Origin: an uncultured Porphyromonadaceae bacterium
Lineage (GTDB): Bacteria > Bacteroidota > Bacteroidia > Bacteroidales > Muribaculaceae
NCBI GenBank assembly: GCA_947174735.1
Contig: CAMWKC010000063.1
Coordinates: 1 to 10,213, forward strand
DNA: 10,213 bases
Direction of reading: 5' to 3'
The notes beneath the pieces were generated by a model. It was not told where the DNA came from, made no database searches, and saw only the letters and a program-made list of their open reading frames with translations. Positions 1 through 8,548 of the stretch are shown here, piece after piece. Each line of letters begins with the position of its first letter. The stretch's first letter is position 1. A program made the translations under genes and the position numbers.

Positions 1-681
1 AATATGACTGTCAAGTAATTGTTGTGAGAATTCTTTCAAAACTTTATGTATAATTTCAACTATATCAACTTGCTCTATCTTAATTGAATCACTATTTTCC
101 TCAATTTTAGATATCGTATCTACATCATTCAAAAGACGACGGAGACGCATACTACTATCATAAGCACGATTCAGGAAAATCATACGCTTTTCCTCAGAAA
201 GTTCTTTATGAGATAATACTGCCTCAAGGCATACTTGCATAGCTGCTACGGGAGTTTTTAATTCATTATTAATATTAGTTGTCAGCTGCTTTTTTATACG
301 AATTTTCTCTTTTTCCTCAAAAACTGCCAATTGATGTTCCCTATCTCTTTCAACTTCTGTTTTATACAATCTTGCAGCTAACTGTGCCAACATAGAATCT
401 AAGCGTTCAAGACGTAGTAAATGAAATATAGGCGAATCTATATTTCTTTTACTATCCGCTATCTGCTCTATTGTTTTGTTAACTTGAGTCAAATCCTGTC
501 CTACAAAATACATACATACCCAATCTACACACAGCATAACTATAATTCCTCCTATCGATAACCAAAGTCCTAAAGAGGAACTTAAATTATCAATAACACA
601 GATTATAATAGCTATACTACCTAAAACTATACAATTAAGAATAAACAACAGCATAAGCCGTTTTGGAAAGAAACGAGACAT
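1..681 (-). CDS. Membrane sensor histidine kinase with a degenerate H-box, 3' end outside the window
   Basis: The frame is open for 227 codons from an ATG at 681 down to base 1, so the C-terminal part, including any ATPase domain, lies outside the window. Two hydrophobic segments (about residues 8-31 and 37-60) are separated by only a few residues, so there is almost no periplasmic sensor domain. A charged coiled-coil-like linker (about 100-130) leads into a HisKA dimerisation domain. The H-box reads NINNELKTPVAA at residues 136-147. Family members normally have H before ELKTP, but here that residue is Asn139 (codon AAT at 267-265). The neighbouring E140 and T143, which form the ExxT phosphatase motif of HisKA kinases, are kept. 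The second helix (about 165-195, RLRRLLNDVDTISKIE) is normal, and the frame has no stops or frameshifts. No response regulator gene is visible. The family call is firm; signal and partner are unknown. Loss of kinase activity is inferred from the missing histidine. Confidence 0.88.
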   Translation of the reverse strand, partial: MSRFFPKRLMLLFILNCIVLGSIAIIICVIDNLSSSLGLWLSIGGIIVMLCVDWVCMYFVGQDLTQVNKTIEQIADSKRNIDSPIFHLLRLERLDSMLAQLAARLYKTEVERDREHQLAVFEEKEKIRIKKQLTTNINNELKTPVAAMQVCLEAVLSHKELSEEKRMIFLNRAYDSSMRLRRLLNDVDTISKIEENSDSIKIEQVDIVEIIHKVLKEFSQQLLDSHI

Positions 682-688
682 TTGAGCT

Positions 689-721
689 GAAATTTACGGT
701 AATATGTTTATATTAAGCAAA
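689..721 (-). promoter_or_regulatory. Possible weak promoter for the histidine kinase gene
   Basis: On the minus strand a TTTG at 721-718 is followed after 21 bases by TAAATTTC at 696-689, one mismatch from the Bacteroidota -7 consensus TAnnTTTG. A start from here would fall within a few bases of the ATG at 681, giving a nearly leaderless message. The TTTG also touches the base of the terminator hairpin. Low-confidence call; the kinase could instead be reached by read-through from mutB. Confidence 0.25.
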
Positions 722-750
722 GTCCGGGTCTATATTTATAGACCCAGACT
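721..750 (-). terminator. Hairpin terminator after mutA-mutB
   Basis: An inverted repeat pairs 721-733 with 738-750 around a 4-base loop. As plus-strand RNA, position 725 against 746 would be a C-A mismatch. As minus-strand RNA the same pair is G-U, so all 13 pairs form. The structure is therefore better suited to the minus-strand transcript, and it begins 43 bases past the mutB stop codon. The downstream U-tract is weak (TTGCTTAATAT), so termination may be incomplete. Confidence 0.65.
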
Positions 751-793
751 TACATACTTATTTATTAGCACTTATTTTAGTAGCTATTTTCTT

Positions 794-2947
794 TCAGGCA
801 TTTTCTTCTGAACGCTGTTCATTGAGAAGACGTATCATCTCAATAGCGCTCTTAGGAATGCGTGTACCTGGACCGAAGATAGCATCTACACCGGCTTTAT
901 ACAAGAAATCATAATCCTGAGCTGGAATTACACCACCTGCTGTCACCATTATATCAGGACGTCCAAGTTTCTTTAGTTCCTCAATAACCTGAGGAATAAG
1001 AGTCTTGTGACCTGCAGCCAATGATGACACACCAAGAATATGCACATCATTTTCAACAGCTTGACGAGCTGCTTCAGCCGGAGTCTGGAACAATGGTCCC
1101 ATATCCACATCAAAACCACAGTCAGCATAACCGGTGGCAACTACTTTAGCACCACGGTCATGACCATCCTGACCCATCTTTGCTATCATAATACGTGGTT
1201 GACGACCTTCGCGTTTCGCAAAGTCTGCAACAGCTTTTCTTGCCTCTTCAAACTCAGGATCACCCTTTTCTTCGCTGCTATACACGCCGGATATTGTTTT
1301 AATTACAGCTTTATAACGTCCTACTTCTGCCTCACAAGCGTCAGAAATTTCACCAAGAGTAGCTCTTAGACCCGCTGCTTTAACGGCTAGATCAAGAAGA
1401 TTTCCTTTACTTGGATCCTTAACACATTCAGTAATAGCCTCAAGAGCCTTCTTAACCGCCTCTTCGTCACGATGAGCTCGTAAGTTTTCCAGTCTGGCAC
1501 ACTGTTCCTTACGAACCTCAGTATTATCAACCTCAAGAATATCAATGGGATCTTCGTGATCAAGACGATATTTATTGATTCCTACAATCGTCTGTTTACC
1601 AGAGTCAATATGTGCTTGTGTACGGGCAGCAGCTTCTTCAATCTTAAGTTTAGGCAAACCTGTTTCGATAGCTTTTGCCATACCGCCAAGTTTCTCAATC
1701 TCCTGAATATGTTCCCATGCACGATGAGCTATCTCATTAGTAAGAGCCTCTACATAATATGAACCGCCCCACGGGTCAACCTGTTTTGTCACGTAAGTCT
1801 CTTCCTGTATATATATCTGAGTATTACGAGCAATTCGTGCAGAGAAATCAGTAGGTAATGCGATAGCTTCATCAAGAGCATTTGTATGAAGTGATTGAGT
1901 ATGACCAAGCACAGCTCCCATAGCCTCTACACAGGTACGACCTACATTATTAAATGGATCCTGTTCAGTCAATGACCAGCCCGAAGTTTGACAGTGAGTA
2001 CGTAATGCCAGTGATTTAGGATTCTTAGGATTAAACTGTTTCACTATTCTGGCCCATAACATACGTGCAGCACGCATCTTGGCAATCTCCATGAAATAAT
2101 TCATTGATATACCCCAGAAGAATGAAAGACGAGGAGCAAACGAATCTATATCCATCCCAGCATTAACGCCTGCACGAAGATATTCAAGGCCATCAGCTAA
2201 AGTATAAGCTAACTCGATATCGGCTGTAGCACCGGCTTCCTGCATATGATATCCAGAGATAGAAATCGAATTGAACTTAGGCATATTCTTCGATGTATAC
2301 TCAAAAATATCTGCAATTATTTTCATAGAGAAGGCTGGCGGATATATATAGGTATTACGAACCATGAATTCCTTTAGGATATCATTCTGGATGGTACCCG
2401 CCATTTCATCGAGTTTAGCACCCTGTTCAAGACCAGCATTAATATAGAATGCAAGTACAGGCAACACGGCACCATTCATAGTCATCGAAACGGACATCTT
2501 GTTGAGAGGTATGCCATCAAACAAGACTTTCATATCTTCAAGCGAACATATTGAAACACCAGCTTTACCAACATCGCCAACTACTCGTTCATGATCTGCA
2601 TCATAACCACGATGAGTAGGAAGATCAAAAGCTACAGACAAACCCTTCTGACCGGAAGCAAGATTACGACGATAGAAAGCATTTGATTCAGCGGCAGTCG
2701 AGAAGCCGGCATACTGACGTATAGTCCATGGACGCATTGGATACATAGCACTGTACGGACCTCTCAAAAAAGGAGGAATACCTGATACATAATCAAGATG
2801 TTCCAGACCCTCAAGATCAGCTTCAGTATATACCGGTTTTACCGGTATAAGCTCTGCGGTGAGCCATTCCTCCCCCTCTTTCACAGGAGTGTGAGTTGTG
2901 GGAGACACAACTTTAGTTATATCTATTTCTTTAAAATTCGGTCTCAT
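794..2947 (-). CDS. mutB: Methylmalonyl-CoA mutase, large (catalytic, B12-binding) subunit
   Basis: This adenosylcobalamin-dependent cytosolic enzyme interconverts (R)-methylmalonyl-CoA and succinyl-CoA by a radical carbon-skeleton rearrangement. In fermenting Bacteroidota it feeds succinate into propionate formation. The 717-residue protein has normal length. An N-terminal TIM barrel (about 50-410) contains [10 protein letters not shown] (72-81), FMVRNTY (194-200) and [11 protein letters not shown] (229-239). Y79, R197, Y233 and H234 correspond by motif to the known active-site residues Y89, R207, Y243 and H244 of the Propionibacterium enzyme. The C-terminal cobalamin-binding domain (about 583-705) has the complete DxHxxG motif, DGHDRG at 594-599, with H596 as lower axial cobalt ligand, followed by SSLAAGH (641-647) and GGVIP (671-675). 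The gene starts two bases after the mutA stop, so the subunits are almost certainly co-transcribed and made together. No meaB chaperone, epimerase or decarboxylase gene is in the window. Confidence 0.98.
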   Translation of the reverse strand: MRPNFKEIDITKVVSPTTHTPVKEGEEWLTAELIPVKPVYTEADLEGLEHLDYVSGIPPFLRGPYSAMYPMRPWTIRQYAGFSTAAESNAFYRRNLASGQKGLSVAFDLPTHRGYDADHERVVGDVGKAGVSICSLEDMKVLFDGIPLNKMSVSMTMNGAVLPVLAFYINAGLEQGAKLDEMAGTIQNDILKEFMVRNTYIYPPAFSMKIIADIFEYTSKNMPKFNSISISGYHMQEAGATADIELAYTLADGLEYLRAGVNAGMDIDSFAPRLSFFWGISMNYFMEIAKMRAARMLWARIVKQFNPKNPKSLALRTHCQTSGWSLTEQDPFNNVGRTCVEAMGAVLGHTQSLHTNALDEAIALPTDFSARIARNTQIYIQEETYVTKQVDPWGGSYYVEALTNEIAHRAWEHIQEIEKLGGMAKAIETGLPKLKIEEAAARTQAHIDSGKQTIVGINKYRLDHEDPIDILEVDNTEVRKEQCARLENLRAHRDEEAVKKALEAITECVKDPSKGNLLDLAVKAAGLRATLGEISDACEAEVGRYKAVIKTISGVYSSEEKGDPEFEEARKAVADFAKREGRQPRIMIAKMGQDGHDRGAKVVATGYADCGFDVDMGPLFQTPAEAARQAVENDVHILGVSSLAAGHKTLIPQVIEELKKLGRPDIMVTAGGVIPAQDYDFLYKAGVDAIFGPGTRIPKSAIEMIRLLNEQRSEENA
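2829..2849. repeat. Perfect 9-base inverted repeat inside the start of mutB
   Basis: Bases 2829-2837 are the exact reverse complement of 2841-2849, with a 3-base spacer. Each arm carries the palindrome ACCGGT. It lies about 100 bases into the mutB coding sequence and encodes the stretch IPVKPVY. In mRNA it could fold into a short hairpin, but the protein sequence constrains it and it may be a coincidence of codon choice. Confidence 0.5.
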
Positions 2948-2949
2948 GA

Positions 2950-4803
2950 TTAGCTGAGTAGTTTTGCGTTAAACCCAATTAATGTATCAAGTACGTTTAC
3001 GCGAACGTGGATAAAGTCTTCGATACCCTGAGCTTTAAGTTCCTCCATACAAGCAGGTGCACCGGCTACTACAAATAGCGCACGTCCGTCAAGAGCTTTA
3101 AATGCTTCAGGAGCATATTGTGCATACTCATCATCACTTGAGCACAATACTACTACATCAGCCTTTTTCTCCATAGCAGCATCTATACCTTCTTGAATTG
3201 TATTGAAGCCGATATTATCTATTATCTCATAACCGGCACAACCAAAGAAATTAGCTGAGAACTGAGCACGGGCAAGACGCATTGCAAGGTTACCTATAGT
3301 AAGCATAAATACTTTAGGACGCTTTCCACTCTTCTCGGTATCAAGACGTAGAGTCTCAAATTGACTAGCAGCACGATCAAAGTTAAGCCATTCTACAGCT
3401 CCTTCTACAGGAGTAGTTTCAGAGCAACTGCAATTACACTCTGTAAGCTTTATTTTACCCAAAGCGGTTTCATTGAAGTTAGGATACTGATTTGTACCTA
3501 ACAGAATCTCCTTACGTCTTGCGACATCAACATGACGTTTAATTCCGCTTTCATTTACTTTAGCCTGAATTTTACCATTTTTAAGGAGAACGTCAAAACC
3601 ACCCTCATCTTCTACTTCATTGAAGATTTCCCATGCACGCTTAGCAATCGAGGCAGTCAAAGTTTCAATATAATAAGAACCACCTGCAGGATCGACAACT
3701 TTATTAAGATGAGATTCATCACGCAACATGTGCTGCTGATTACGAGCTATACGTTCAGAGAACTCATCAGGCTTTTCATAAGTAAGATCGAATGGAAGAG
3801 TCTCAATAGAATTGACACCTGCCAATGCCGCACTCATTGTTTCGGTCATGGAACGAAGCAGATTGACATGAGCATCATAAATAGTCATGTTAAACTTACT
3901 TGTAACAGCATGAACCCACATCTTACAGCATTCCTCAGCAGCACCGTACGATTTTACAATCTCAGCCCAAAGCATACGGGCAGCACGGAATTTAGCACTC
4001 TCCATAAAGTAATTGGAAGAAATACCCATGTTGAACTTTATACGTTCAGCAACTTCACAGGCACTCAAACCAGCTTCTGTCATAAGAGTTAACCATTCCA
4101 CACCCCAGGCTAAAGCATAACCCAGCTCTTGAGTAATATAAGCTCCTGCATTATTTAGCAGATAACTATCCACAGCGAAGCAACGTAATCCTTTTATAGG
4201 CTTAACAACTTCATATATCTCTAAAGCCGTAGCAGTCAAATCCTTTGGGAAAGGAAGGCCTCTACGTAGCAAACGCTTAAACGGATCAAAATCTATAGCT
4301 CCTCGGAAATTATCCTTAGCACCGGCTTCCTCAATAATCTCGGACAATACTTTTGCTACCTCTACAGCTTTTCCAGGACAACACTGAATATTTATTTCTA
4401 CCTTATTAAGATCGATATCTTTAAGAATAGTTTTCAGATCATCAGCTATCGCGTCATGTCCAAGCTTTATTCCAAGGGACTCTACACCCCTATCAAGAAT
4501 ATGACACGCATGCTCATTCATAGCTTCTGCATTCTCACCTAATACTTCTTGACGTATTAGCCAGTCATTATTGTCACGAGTACCGCGTACATAAGGAAAT
4601 TCACCAGGCATCGAACCAATAGTTGCTAAATCCTTAATATCTTCACGACGGTAGAAAGGCTGTACATTAAAGCCTTCATTGGTGCGCCATACCAATTTCT
4701 TATCGAAATCGGCACCCTTTAAATCGGCAATAATTTTCGCCTTCCACTCTTCAGTAGTGACGGGCGAAAACATGTCAAATAGTTTTTCTTTGTTTTCTGC
4801 CAT
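2950..4803 (-). CDS. mutA: Methylmalonyl-CoA mutase, small subunit
   Basis: This is the non-catalytic partner of MutB in the heterodimeric mutase. I place the start at the ATG at 4803, giving 617 residues beginning [12 protein letters not shown], where family similarity begins. The frame stays open back to a TTG at 4920, but that triplet is the last three bases of the predicted -7 element (TATCTTTG, 4925-4918), so the longer form is unlikely. A TIM-barrel domain covers about residues 30-400. [20 protein letters not shown] (about 257-276) closely parallels the equivalent MutB segment, as expected for paralogues. The C-terminal flavodoxin-like domain (about 495-617) lacks DxHxxG, having IGNLAMRLA instead, so it should not bind cobalamin; this is normal for MutA. 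The inter-domain linker has an odd cysteine cluster, CNCSC, at 456-460. The stop codon is two bases before mutB. Identity is secure; the start is well supported. Confidence 0.95.
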   Translation of the reverse strand: MAENKEKLFDMFSPVTTEEWKAKIIADLKGADFDKKLVWRTNEGFNVQPFYRREDIKDLATIGSMPGEFPYVRGTRDNNDWLIRQEVLGENAEAMNEHACHILDRGVESLGIKLGHDAIADDLKTILKDIDLNKVEINIQCCPGKAVEVAKVLSEIIEEAGAKDNFRGAIDFDPFKRLLRRGLPFPKDLTATALEIYEVVKPIKGLRCFAVDSYLLNNAGAYITQELGYALAWGVEWLTLMTEAGLSACEVAERIKFNMGISSNYFMESAKFRAARMLWAEIVKSYGAAEECCKMWVHAVTSKFNMTIYDAHVNLLRSMTETMSAALAGVNSIETLPFDLTYEKPDEFSERIARNQQHMLRDESHLNKVVDPAGGSYYIETLTASIAKRAWEIFNEVEDEGGFDVLLKNGKIQAKVNESGIKRHVDVARRKEILLGTNQYPNFNETALGKIKLTECNCSCSETTPVEGAVEWLNFDRAASQFETLRLDTEKSGKRPKVFMLTIGNLAMRLARAQFSANFFGCAGYEIIDNIGFNTIQEGIDAAMEKKADVVVLCSSDDEYAQYAPEAFKALDGRALFVVAGAPACMEELKAQGIEDFIHVRVNVLDTLIGFNAKLLS

Positions 4804-4885
4804 AATTAGTATAGCTCTTATATAGATGTTATGGTTGTCGCTATAATCTGCTGACAAGTGAGGCATTAGAGATGAGGTTATCTTT

Positions 4886-4906
4886 GACTGCCCTTCCTCG
4901 GCAGAC
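4886..4906 (-). other. Short hairpin at the 5' end of the mutA leader
   Basis: On the minus strand, CTGCC (4904-4900) pairs with GGCAG (4892-4888) around the purine-rich loop GAGGAAG. One mismatch and one further G-C pair extend it to 4906/4886. It would sit within the first 5-25 bases of the predicted mutA-mutB transcript. The leader of about 108 bases is too short for a complete cobalamin riboswitch, and I cannot assign the usual B12-box structure. Role unknown; it may only stabilise the 5' end. Confidence 0.3.
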
Positions 4907-4917
4907 TGTTTCATTTG

Positions 4918-4949
4918 CAAAGATAGCCATATATTCAGATATTGAAAAA
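4918..4949 (-). promoter_or_regulatory. Promoter for mutA-mutB
   Basis: TATCTTTG at 4925-4918 on the minus strand is an exact match to the Bacteroidota -7 consensus TAnnTTTG. A T-rich -33-like block (TTTTTC, 4949-4944) lies about 19 bases upstream and lacks the ideal G. Transcription would begin near 4911 and give a leader of about 108 bases before the mutA ATG at 4803. Its position between ftsE and mutA supports a separate mutA-mutB unit. Confidence 0.6.
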
Positions 4950-5009
4950 TTTTAGCATATTTTTTTCTGTTTCTTTAAAGCTTTTAGTCTGATTAAGTAT
5001 CTTTTATTA

Positions 5010-5684
5010 TTAAAATCTCTCTGTCAGACATTTTTCATTACAACTCAATATTCTTGCAGGATAGTCTTCAACAAGCTGAAGATTATGTGTAGCCATAAGT
5101 ACACAATGTCCTTTTGCAGCTAAGTCGTGAAGTAATTTTACAATCACAACACCAGTCTGAGGATCTAAATTTCCAGTAGGTTCATCTGCTAAAATAAGTG
5201 ATGGCTTGTTAAGCAAAGCTCGCGCAATCACAATACGCTGTTGTTCACCACCAGAAAGTTCGTGTGGCATTTTGTAATTTTTGTTTGACATACCTACAGA
5301 ATCAAGCACTTCATCTATTCTAAGAGCAATCTCATTTTTACGTTTCCACCCTGTCGCCTGAAGAACAAATCTAAGATTCGCTTCTACTGAACGATCCTGT
5401 AACAACTGAAAATCTTGAAATACTATACCAATTTTACGACGTAAGTAAGGTATATGATGTCTTTTTATTGCAAGAAGATCATAATCCTGTACTTGAGCCT
5501 TTACACCGTTAGCAATCGAGACATCTGCATACATAGTTTTCATCAGTGAACTCTTACCAGAACCTACCCGTCCCACAAGATAGCAGAATTCTCCTTCTTC
5601 AATTTTGAAAGAAACATTTCTTAGAACGTTTTTTTCAGCACGTTCTATATTTACATTTTTATATTCGATAACTACTTTACTCAT
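5010..5684 (-). CDS. ftsE: Cell-division ABC transporter ATP-binding protein FtsE
   Basis: FtsE is the cytoplasmic ATPase that works with the membrane protein FtsX; the complex controls septal peptidoglycan hydrolases during division. The 224-residue protein is the usual length for the family. All ABC ATPase motifs are intact: Walker [10 protein letters not shown] (38-46), Q-loop VFQDFQLL with Q90, signature LSGGEQQR (143-150), Walker B LILADEP with catalytic E168, D-loop GNLD (171-174) and H-loop ATHN with H200. The [11 protein letters not shown] and [11 protein letters not shown] segments are typical of the FtsE/LolD/MacB group. LolD-type or other small exporter ATPases are the main alternative, and the call rests on overall resemblance to Bacteroidota FtsE. 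No ftsX lies next to it in the window. The gene is 74 bases after the porin gene. A poor promoter match (TTCCTTTG at 5714-5707, short spacer) is the only independent start signal, so read-through from upstream is likely. Confidence 0.85.
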   Translation of the reverse strand: MSKVVIEYKNVNIERAEKNVLRNVSFKIEEGEFCYLVGRVGSGKSSLMKTMYADVSIANGVKAQVQDYDLLAIKRHHIPYLRRKIGIVFQDFQLLQDRSVEANLRFVLQATGWKRKNEIALRIDEVLDSVGMSNKNYKMPHELSGGEQQRIVIARALLNKPSLILADEPTGNLDPQTGVVIVKLLHDLAAKGHCVLMATHNLQLVEDYPARILSCNEKCLTERF

Positions 5685-5758
5685 ATTACCAATTATAATT
5701 CTTATACAAAGGAAACACTTTTTATTTTATGCAATAAACATAATATATGAAATCTGTC

Positions 5759-7105
5759 TTAGAACATAAACTGAAACAAGGCATCCACTCTATTAGCGTT
5801 ACCATGCATTCCTCCCATATCTACACGCTTACCAGCAAGGTACTCAGCTCCTATCTGGAAGCGTGGAGTAATATCCCAAAATAAATTAACAGCTCCATAC
5901 ATCCCATACTTATAAGCACTATTGTTTATACCTGTTTTTGGATAATAACGCAAATGTCCAAGTGCTAAAGTAGAATATATAGAAGAAGTAAAATTATATT
6001 TTACCCCAAAAGTAAGACCAAGTGAGCCTGGAGCATAAAGATATCCGTTTTCAGAAGGATTAGGAATAAGATCTGTATTATCACATGATAAATCTCCAAG
6101 ATATGAGCCTATACCTTTTCCATAACCTACACCTGTAAATATAGTGACAGGATAACCAATTTTAAATTTTCCTGTTAATTGGACTCCCCAACCCATAACA
6201 TCTCTGTTACACTGCATAATAAGATCTCTATAAGACATTACACGTATAAGACCTGAAAATCTCAGATGACTTAAGCCACTATTCCATTCGTACTGTAAAA
6301 AACCAGAAATGTCTGGAAACCAATCAGAACATTTTTTAGTAAACTCCCCGTTATCATCTATCTGAGTCGAAGGCATCTCCAAGGAACCAGCAATAGTTAA
6401 GGAGCTTTTAAATGTATGCATATATCTTATTAGGATATTTGTCCTTGATACATAGCCATTTGGACCGGCGCCATCTATAGTAGGAGGCTGAGCGGCCGGG
6501 TCACTAAAGGTAGAGGTAGCATATCCAAGAGTCCAGTCGCCAGCCATAAAATAAGCCTTCTTAAGCTGAAATCCTGTACCTTTATAACCATTAAAATTAG
6601 CTTCTAAATAACCGATATACTCACCAAAGATACTTTTTCTTCCTAATATAGTAAGAAATACAGCACACCCAGACGGAGTTGCACCTAAACGTTTCATATT
6701 GGTTTGATCCTTTATAACTGGTATAAGATAAGGAGCAAAGCCATTAGCCGGTACTGAACCATTCCAATCGGCCCATCCACGCATTCTTATAACACCGCCT
6801 ATACCCATAGCCATATTAGCGTCTTTACTCATAAACATAAAGTAAGGAGCCTTCGGATCTTGGAAATGACGAAATTGATTAACATAAAATTGATCAATCA
6901 GACTTCTTATAGAATCCGGTGAGACCATTTCAGTATCACTTCCAGCATATACAACCTTAGTATTATCCAACAATTTCTGGTGAGCCTCTTTTTCAGGATA
7001 AGAAGCATCAGCTAGCAAAGACTTATTATCAGATGGACGCTGTGCTCTACCTGAAGTAACACTACCTATTACCATCAATAGAAATGAAATAACAATTAGC
7101 TTCAT
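5759..7105 (-). CDS. DcaP-like outer-membrane beta-barrel porin
   Basis: The 448-residue protein begins with a clear signal peptide (MKLIVISFLLMVIGSVTSGRA), with likely cleavage near A21/Q22. A polar, partly helical stretch (about 25-85) precedes a long region of alternating hydrophobic and aromatic strands. It ends in ALFQFMF, a terminal phenylalanine typical of proteins inserted by the BAM machinery. The segment PYFMFMSKDANMAMGIGGVI (87-106), with later strands such as GFQLKKAYFMAGDWTLGYAT (178-197), resembles the DcaP-like trimeric porins common in Bacteroidota. These are thought to pass small, often negatively charged solutes such as dicarboxylates, but the substrate here cannot be read from the sequence. 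Four cysteines (147, 259, 299, 341) are somewhat unusual for a barrel. The gene starts 23 bases after radA with no terminator between, which suggests co-transcription. The outer-membrane barrel call is firm; family assignment is good but from memory of the pattern. Confidence 0.8.
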   Translation of the reverse strand: MKLIVISFLLMVIGSVTSGRAQRPSDNKSLLADASYPEKEAHQKLLDNTKVVYAGSDTEMVSPDSIRSLIDQFYVNQFRHFQDPKAPYFMFMSKDANMAMGIGGVIRMRGWADWNGSVPANGFAPYLIPVIKDQTNMKRLGATPSGCAVFLTILGRKSIFGEYIGYLEANFNGYKGTGFQLKKAYFMAGDWTLGYATSTFSDPAAQPPTIDGAGPNGYVSRTNILIRYMHTFKSSLTIAGSLEMPSTQIDDNGEFTKKCSDWFPDISGFLQYEWNSGLSHLRFSGLIRVMSYRDLIMQCNRDVMGWGVQLTGKFKIGYPVTIFTGVGYGKGIGSYLGDLSCDNTDLIPNPSENGYLYAPGSLGLTFGVKYNFTSSIYSTLALGHLRYYPKTGINNSAYKYGMYGAVNLFWDITPRFQIGAEYLAGKRVDMGGMHGNANRVDALFQFMF

Positions 7106-7128
7106 CGTAAATTAGTTATATATTAATT

Positions 7129-8496
7129 TTACTCAAAAAGTTTTCTAAAGGTTTCCTCTACTTTACCAACTTCTATTATGTTAGTTCCTGATATAGCATC
7201 CTTATTTATACCTTTTAAATTATCACGTGGTATAAAGATAGTATCAAATCCTAACTTAATAGCTTCGGCAACACGTTGTTCTATTCTTGTAACAGGCCTT
7301 ACTTCACCAGAGAGCCCTATTTCTCCTACGAAAGCGGCGCGTATAGGAATAGCTACATCAAAATTAGAAGACATTATAGCAGCCACTACAGAAAGATCTA
7401 AAGCAGGATCTGCTACCTTTAGACCACCTGCAATATTAAGAAAAACATCTTTTTGACCTAATTTGAAACGAGCTCTTTTCTCAAGCACTGCAAGCAGCAT
7501 ATTCAAACGTCTTGGATCAAAACCCGTTACGGATCGTTGTGGTGTACCATAAGCTGCCGAGGAAACTAAGGCCTGTACCTCAACCATTATTGGTCTTATT
7601 CCTTCGACAGTAACACCTATACTTACTCCACTTATTTCTTGATCACGTTTTTGTGACATTAGCATCTCTGAAGGGTTTTTAACCTCCTTAAGACCTTTCT
7701 GTACCATCTCATATATGCCTATCTCTGATGTCGACCCAAATCTATTCTTAATAGAACGTAATATTCTATATAGACACTGTCTATCTCCTTCAAATTGTAA
7801 CACGGTATCTACAATATGTTCGAGTACTTTAGGACCTGCTATAGCACCCTCTTTATTTATATGGCCCACCAAAATTACTGGTACTCCGGATTCCTTGGCA
7901 TATTTTAATAAAGATGCTGCACATTCCCTTACCTGGGCAACGCTGCCTGAGGCACTCTCAATATTCTCTGTAGCTATAGTCTGAATAGAATCTATAACTA
8001 AAATTTCAGGATCTACTTTTTCTATTTGAGAAAAAATATTTTCAAGCCGTGTCTCACATAGTATAAATGTATTATCAGCAACTTTACCGAGTCTGTCAGC
8101 TCTTAATTTTAATTGCGTAGCACTTTCCTCACCGGATACATATAATATCCGACGTCCTCTTATAGATAAAATATTCTGTAAAAGAAGAGTTGACTTGCCA
8201 ATACCAGGTTCTCCTCCAATTAAAGTTAGAGAACCTTCTACAAGCCCGCCCCCTAAGACTCTGTTTAATTCTTCACTAGGCATCTTGATACGTACTTCGT
8301 CTCGGATTTCTATCTCTGATAAACGTACTGGTTTTACAGTTCTTAAAGGGGTCCCTCTTCCAGATGATTTAGCTATGACAACTTTTTCCTCTATCATAGT
8401 ATTCCATTCTCCGCAGCCAGGACATTTACCTAACCACTTAGGAGCATCATATCCACAAGAGGAACATACATATATAGTCTTAGTTTTTCCAGCCAT
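7129..8496 (-). CDS. radA: DNA repair and recombination ATPase RadA (Sms)
   Basis: RadA is a cytosolic RecA-related ATPase that processes recombination intermediates and drives branch migration. The 455-residue length is typical. In order it has a C4 zinc finger (C11, C14, C26, C29 in CSSC and CPGC), a RecA-like core with Walker A GEPGIGKS (95-102) and Walker B ILVIDS (165-170), the RadA-specific KNRFG motif (250-254), and a C-terminal Lon-protease-like domain (about 285-455, with GFDPRRLNMLLAVLEKR and DPALDLSVVAAI). Every diagnostic motif is intact. The start ATG at 8496 places the zinc finger at the usual distance from the N-terminus. It lies 52 bases after the epimerase gene and 23 before the porin gene; no strong promoter is visible just upstream, so it probably depends on the promoter at 10060-10091. 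Confidence 0.98.
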   Translation of the reverse strand: MAGKTKTIYVCSSCGYDAPKWLGKCPGCGEWNTMIEEKVVIAKSSGRGTPLRTVKPVRLSEIEIRDEVRIKMPSEELNRVLGGGLVEGSLTLIGGEPGIGKSTLLLQNILSIRGRRILYVSGEESATQLKLRADRLGKVADNTFILCETRLENIFSQIEKVDPEILVIDSIQTIATENIESASGSVAQVRECAASLLKYAKESGVPVILVGHINKEGAIAGPKVLEHIVDTVLQFEGDRQCLYRILRSIKNRFGSTSEIGIYEMVQKGLKEVKNPSEMLMSQKRDQEISGVSIGVTVEGIRPIMVEVQALVSSAAYGTPQRSVTGFDPRRLNMLLAVLEKRARFKLGQKDVFLNIAGGLKVADPALDLSVVAAIMSSNFDVAIPIRAAFVGEIGLSGEVRPVTRIEQRVAEAIKLGFDTIFIPRDNLKGINKDAISGTNIIEVGKVEETFRKLFE

Positions 8497-8548
8497 TATA
8501 GTGTTTATACTGAATTTATTATTAATTAATAATGTTAGTCAATACTAA

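Noticed and set aside
3532..4092. A 186-codon open frame on the plus strand
   Set aside because: It lies entirely opposite mutA, which has full family support. Its predicted product has no recognisable domain and is an antisense shadow. The same applies to shorter plus-strand frames opposite mutB, radA and at 8195-8548.
4879..4886. A plus-strand TATCTTTG that matches the Bacteroidota -7 element and mirrors the minus-strand copy at 4918-4925
   Set aside because: There is no TTTG-like -33 element 19-21 bases upstream and no plus-strand gene downstream. The mirrored pair is probably chance or at most a protein-binding repeat.
4804..4917. Cobalamin riboswitch ahead of mutA
   Set aside because: The leader is only about 108 bases and I cannot identify the B12 box or the multi-stem core. 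The purine-rich GAGGAAG loop alone is not evidence.
4926..5009. Terminator between ftsE and the mutA promoter
   Set aside because: The stretch is AT-rich with A and T runs but I find no stable stem of six or more pairs, so a terminator cannot be supported.
5010..5684. Altered Walker A (GRVGSGKSS) in FtsE as a sign of lost function
   Set aside because: The essential GxxGxGKS residues are all present, and the Arg-Val variant fits the allowed positions of the motif.
5707..5735. Promoter directly ahead of ftsE (ATTG, then TTCCTTTG)
   Set aside because: The -7 block has T in place of the conserved A, the -33 block is poor and the spacer is only 17 bases. Too weak to list as a feature.
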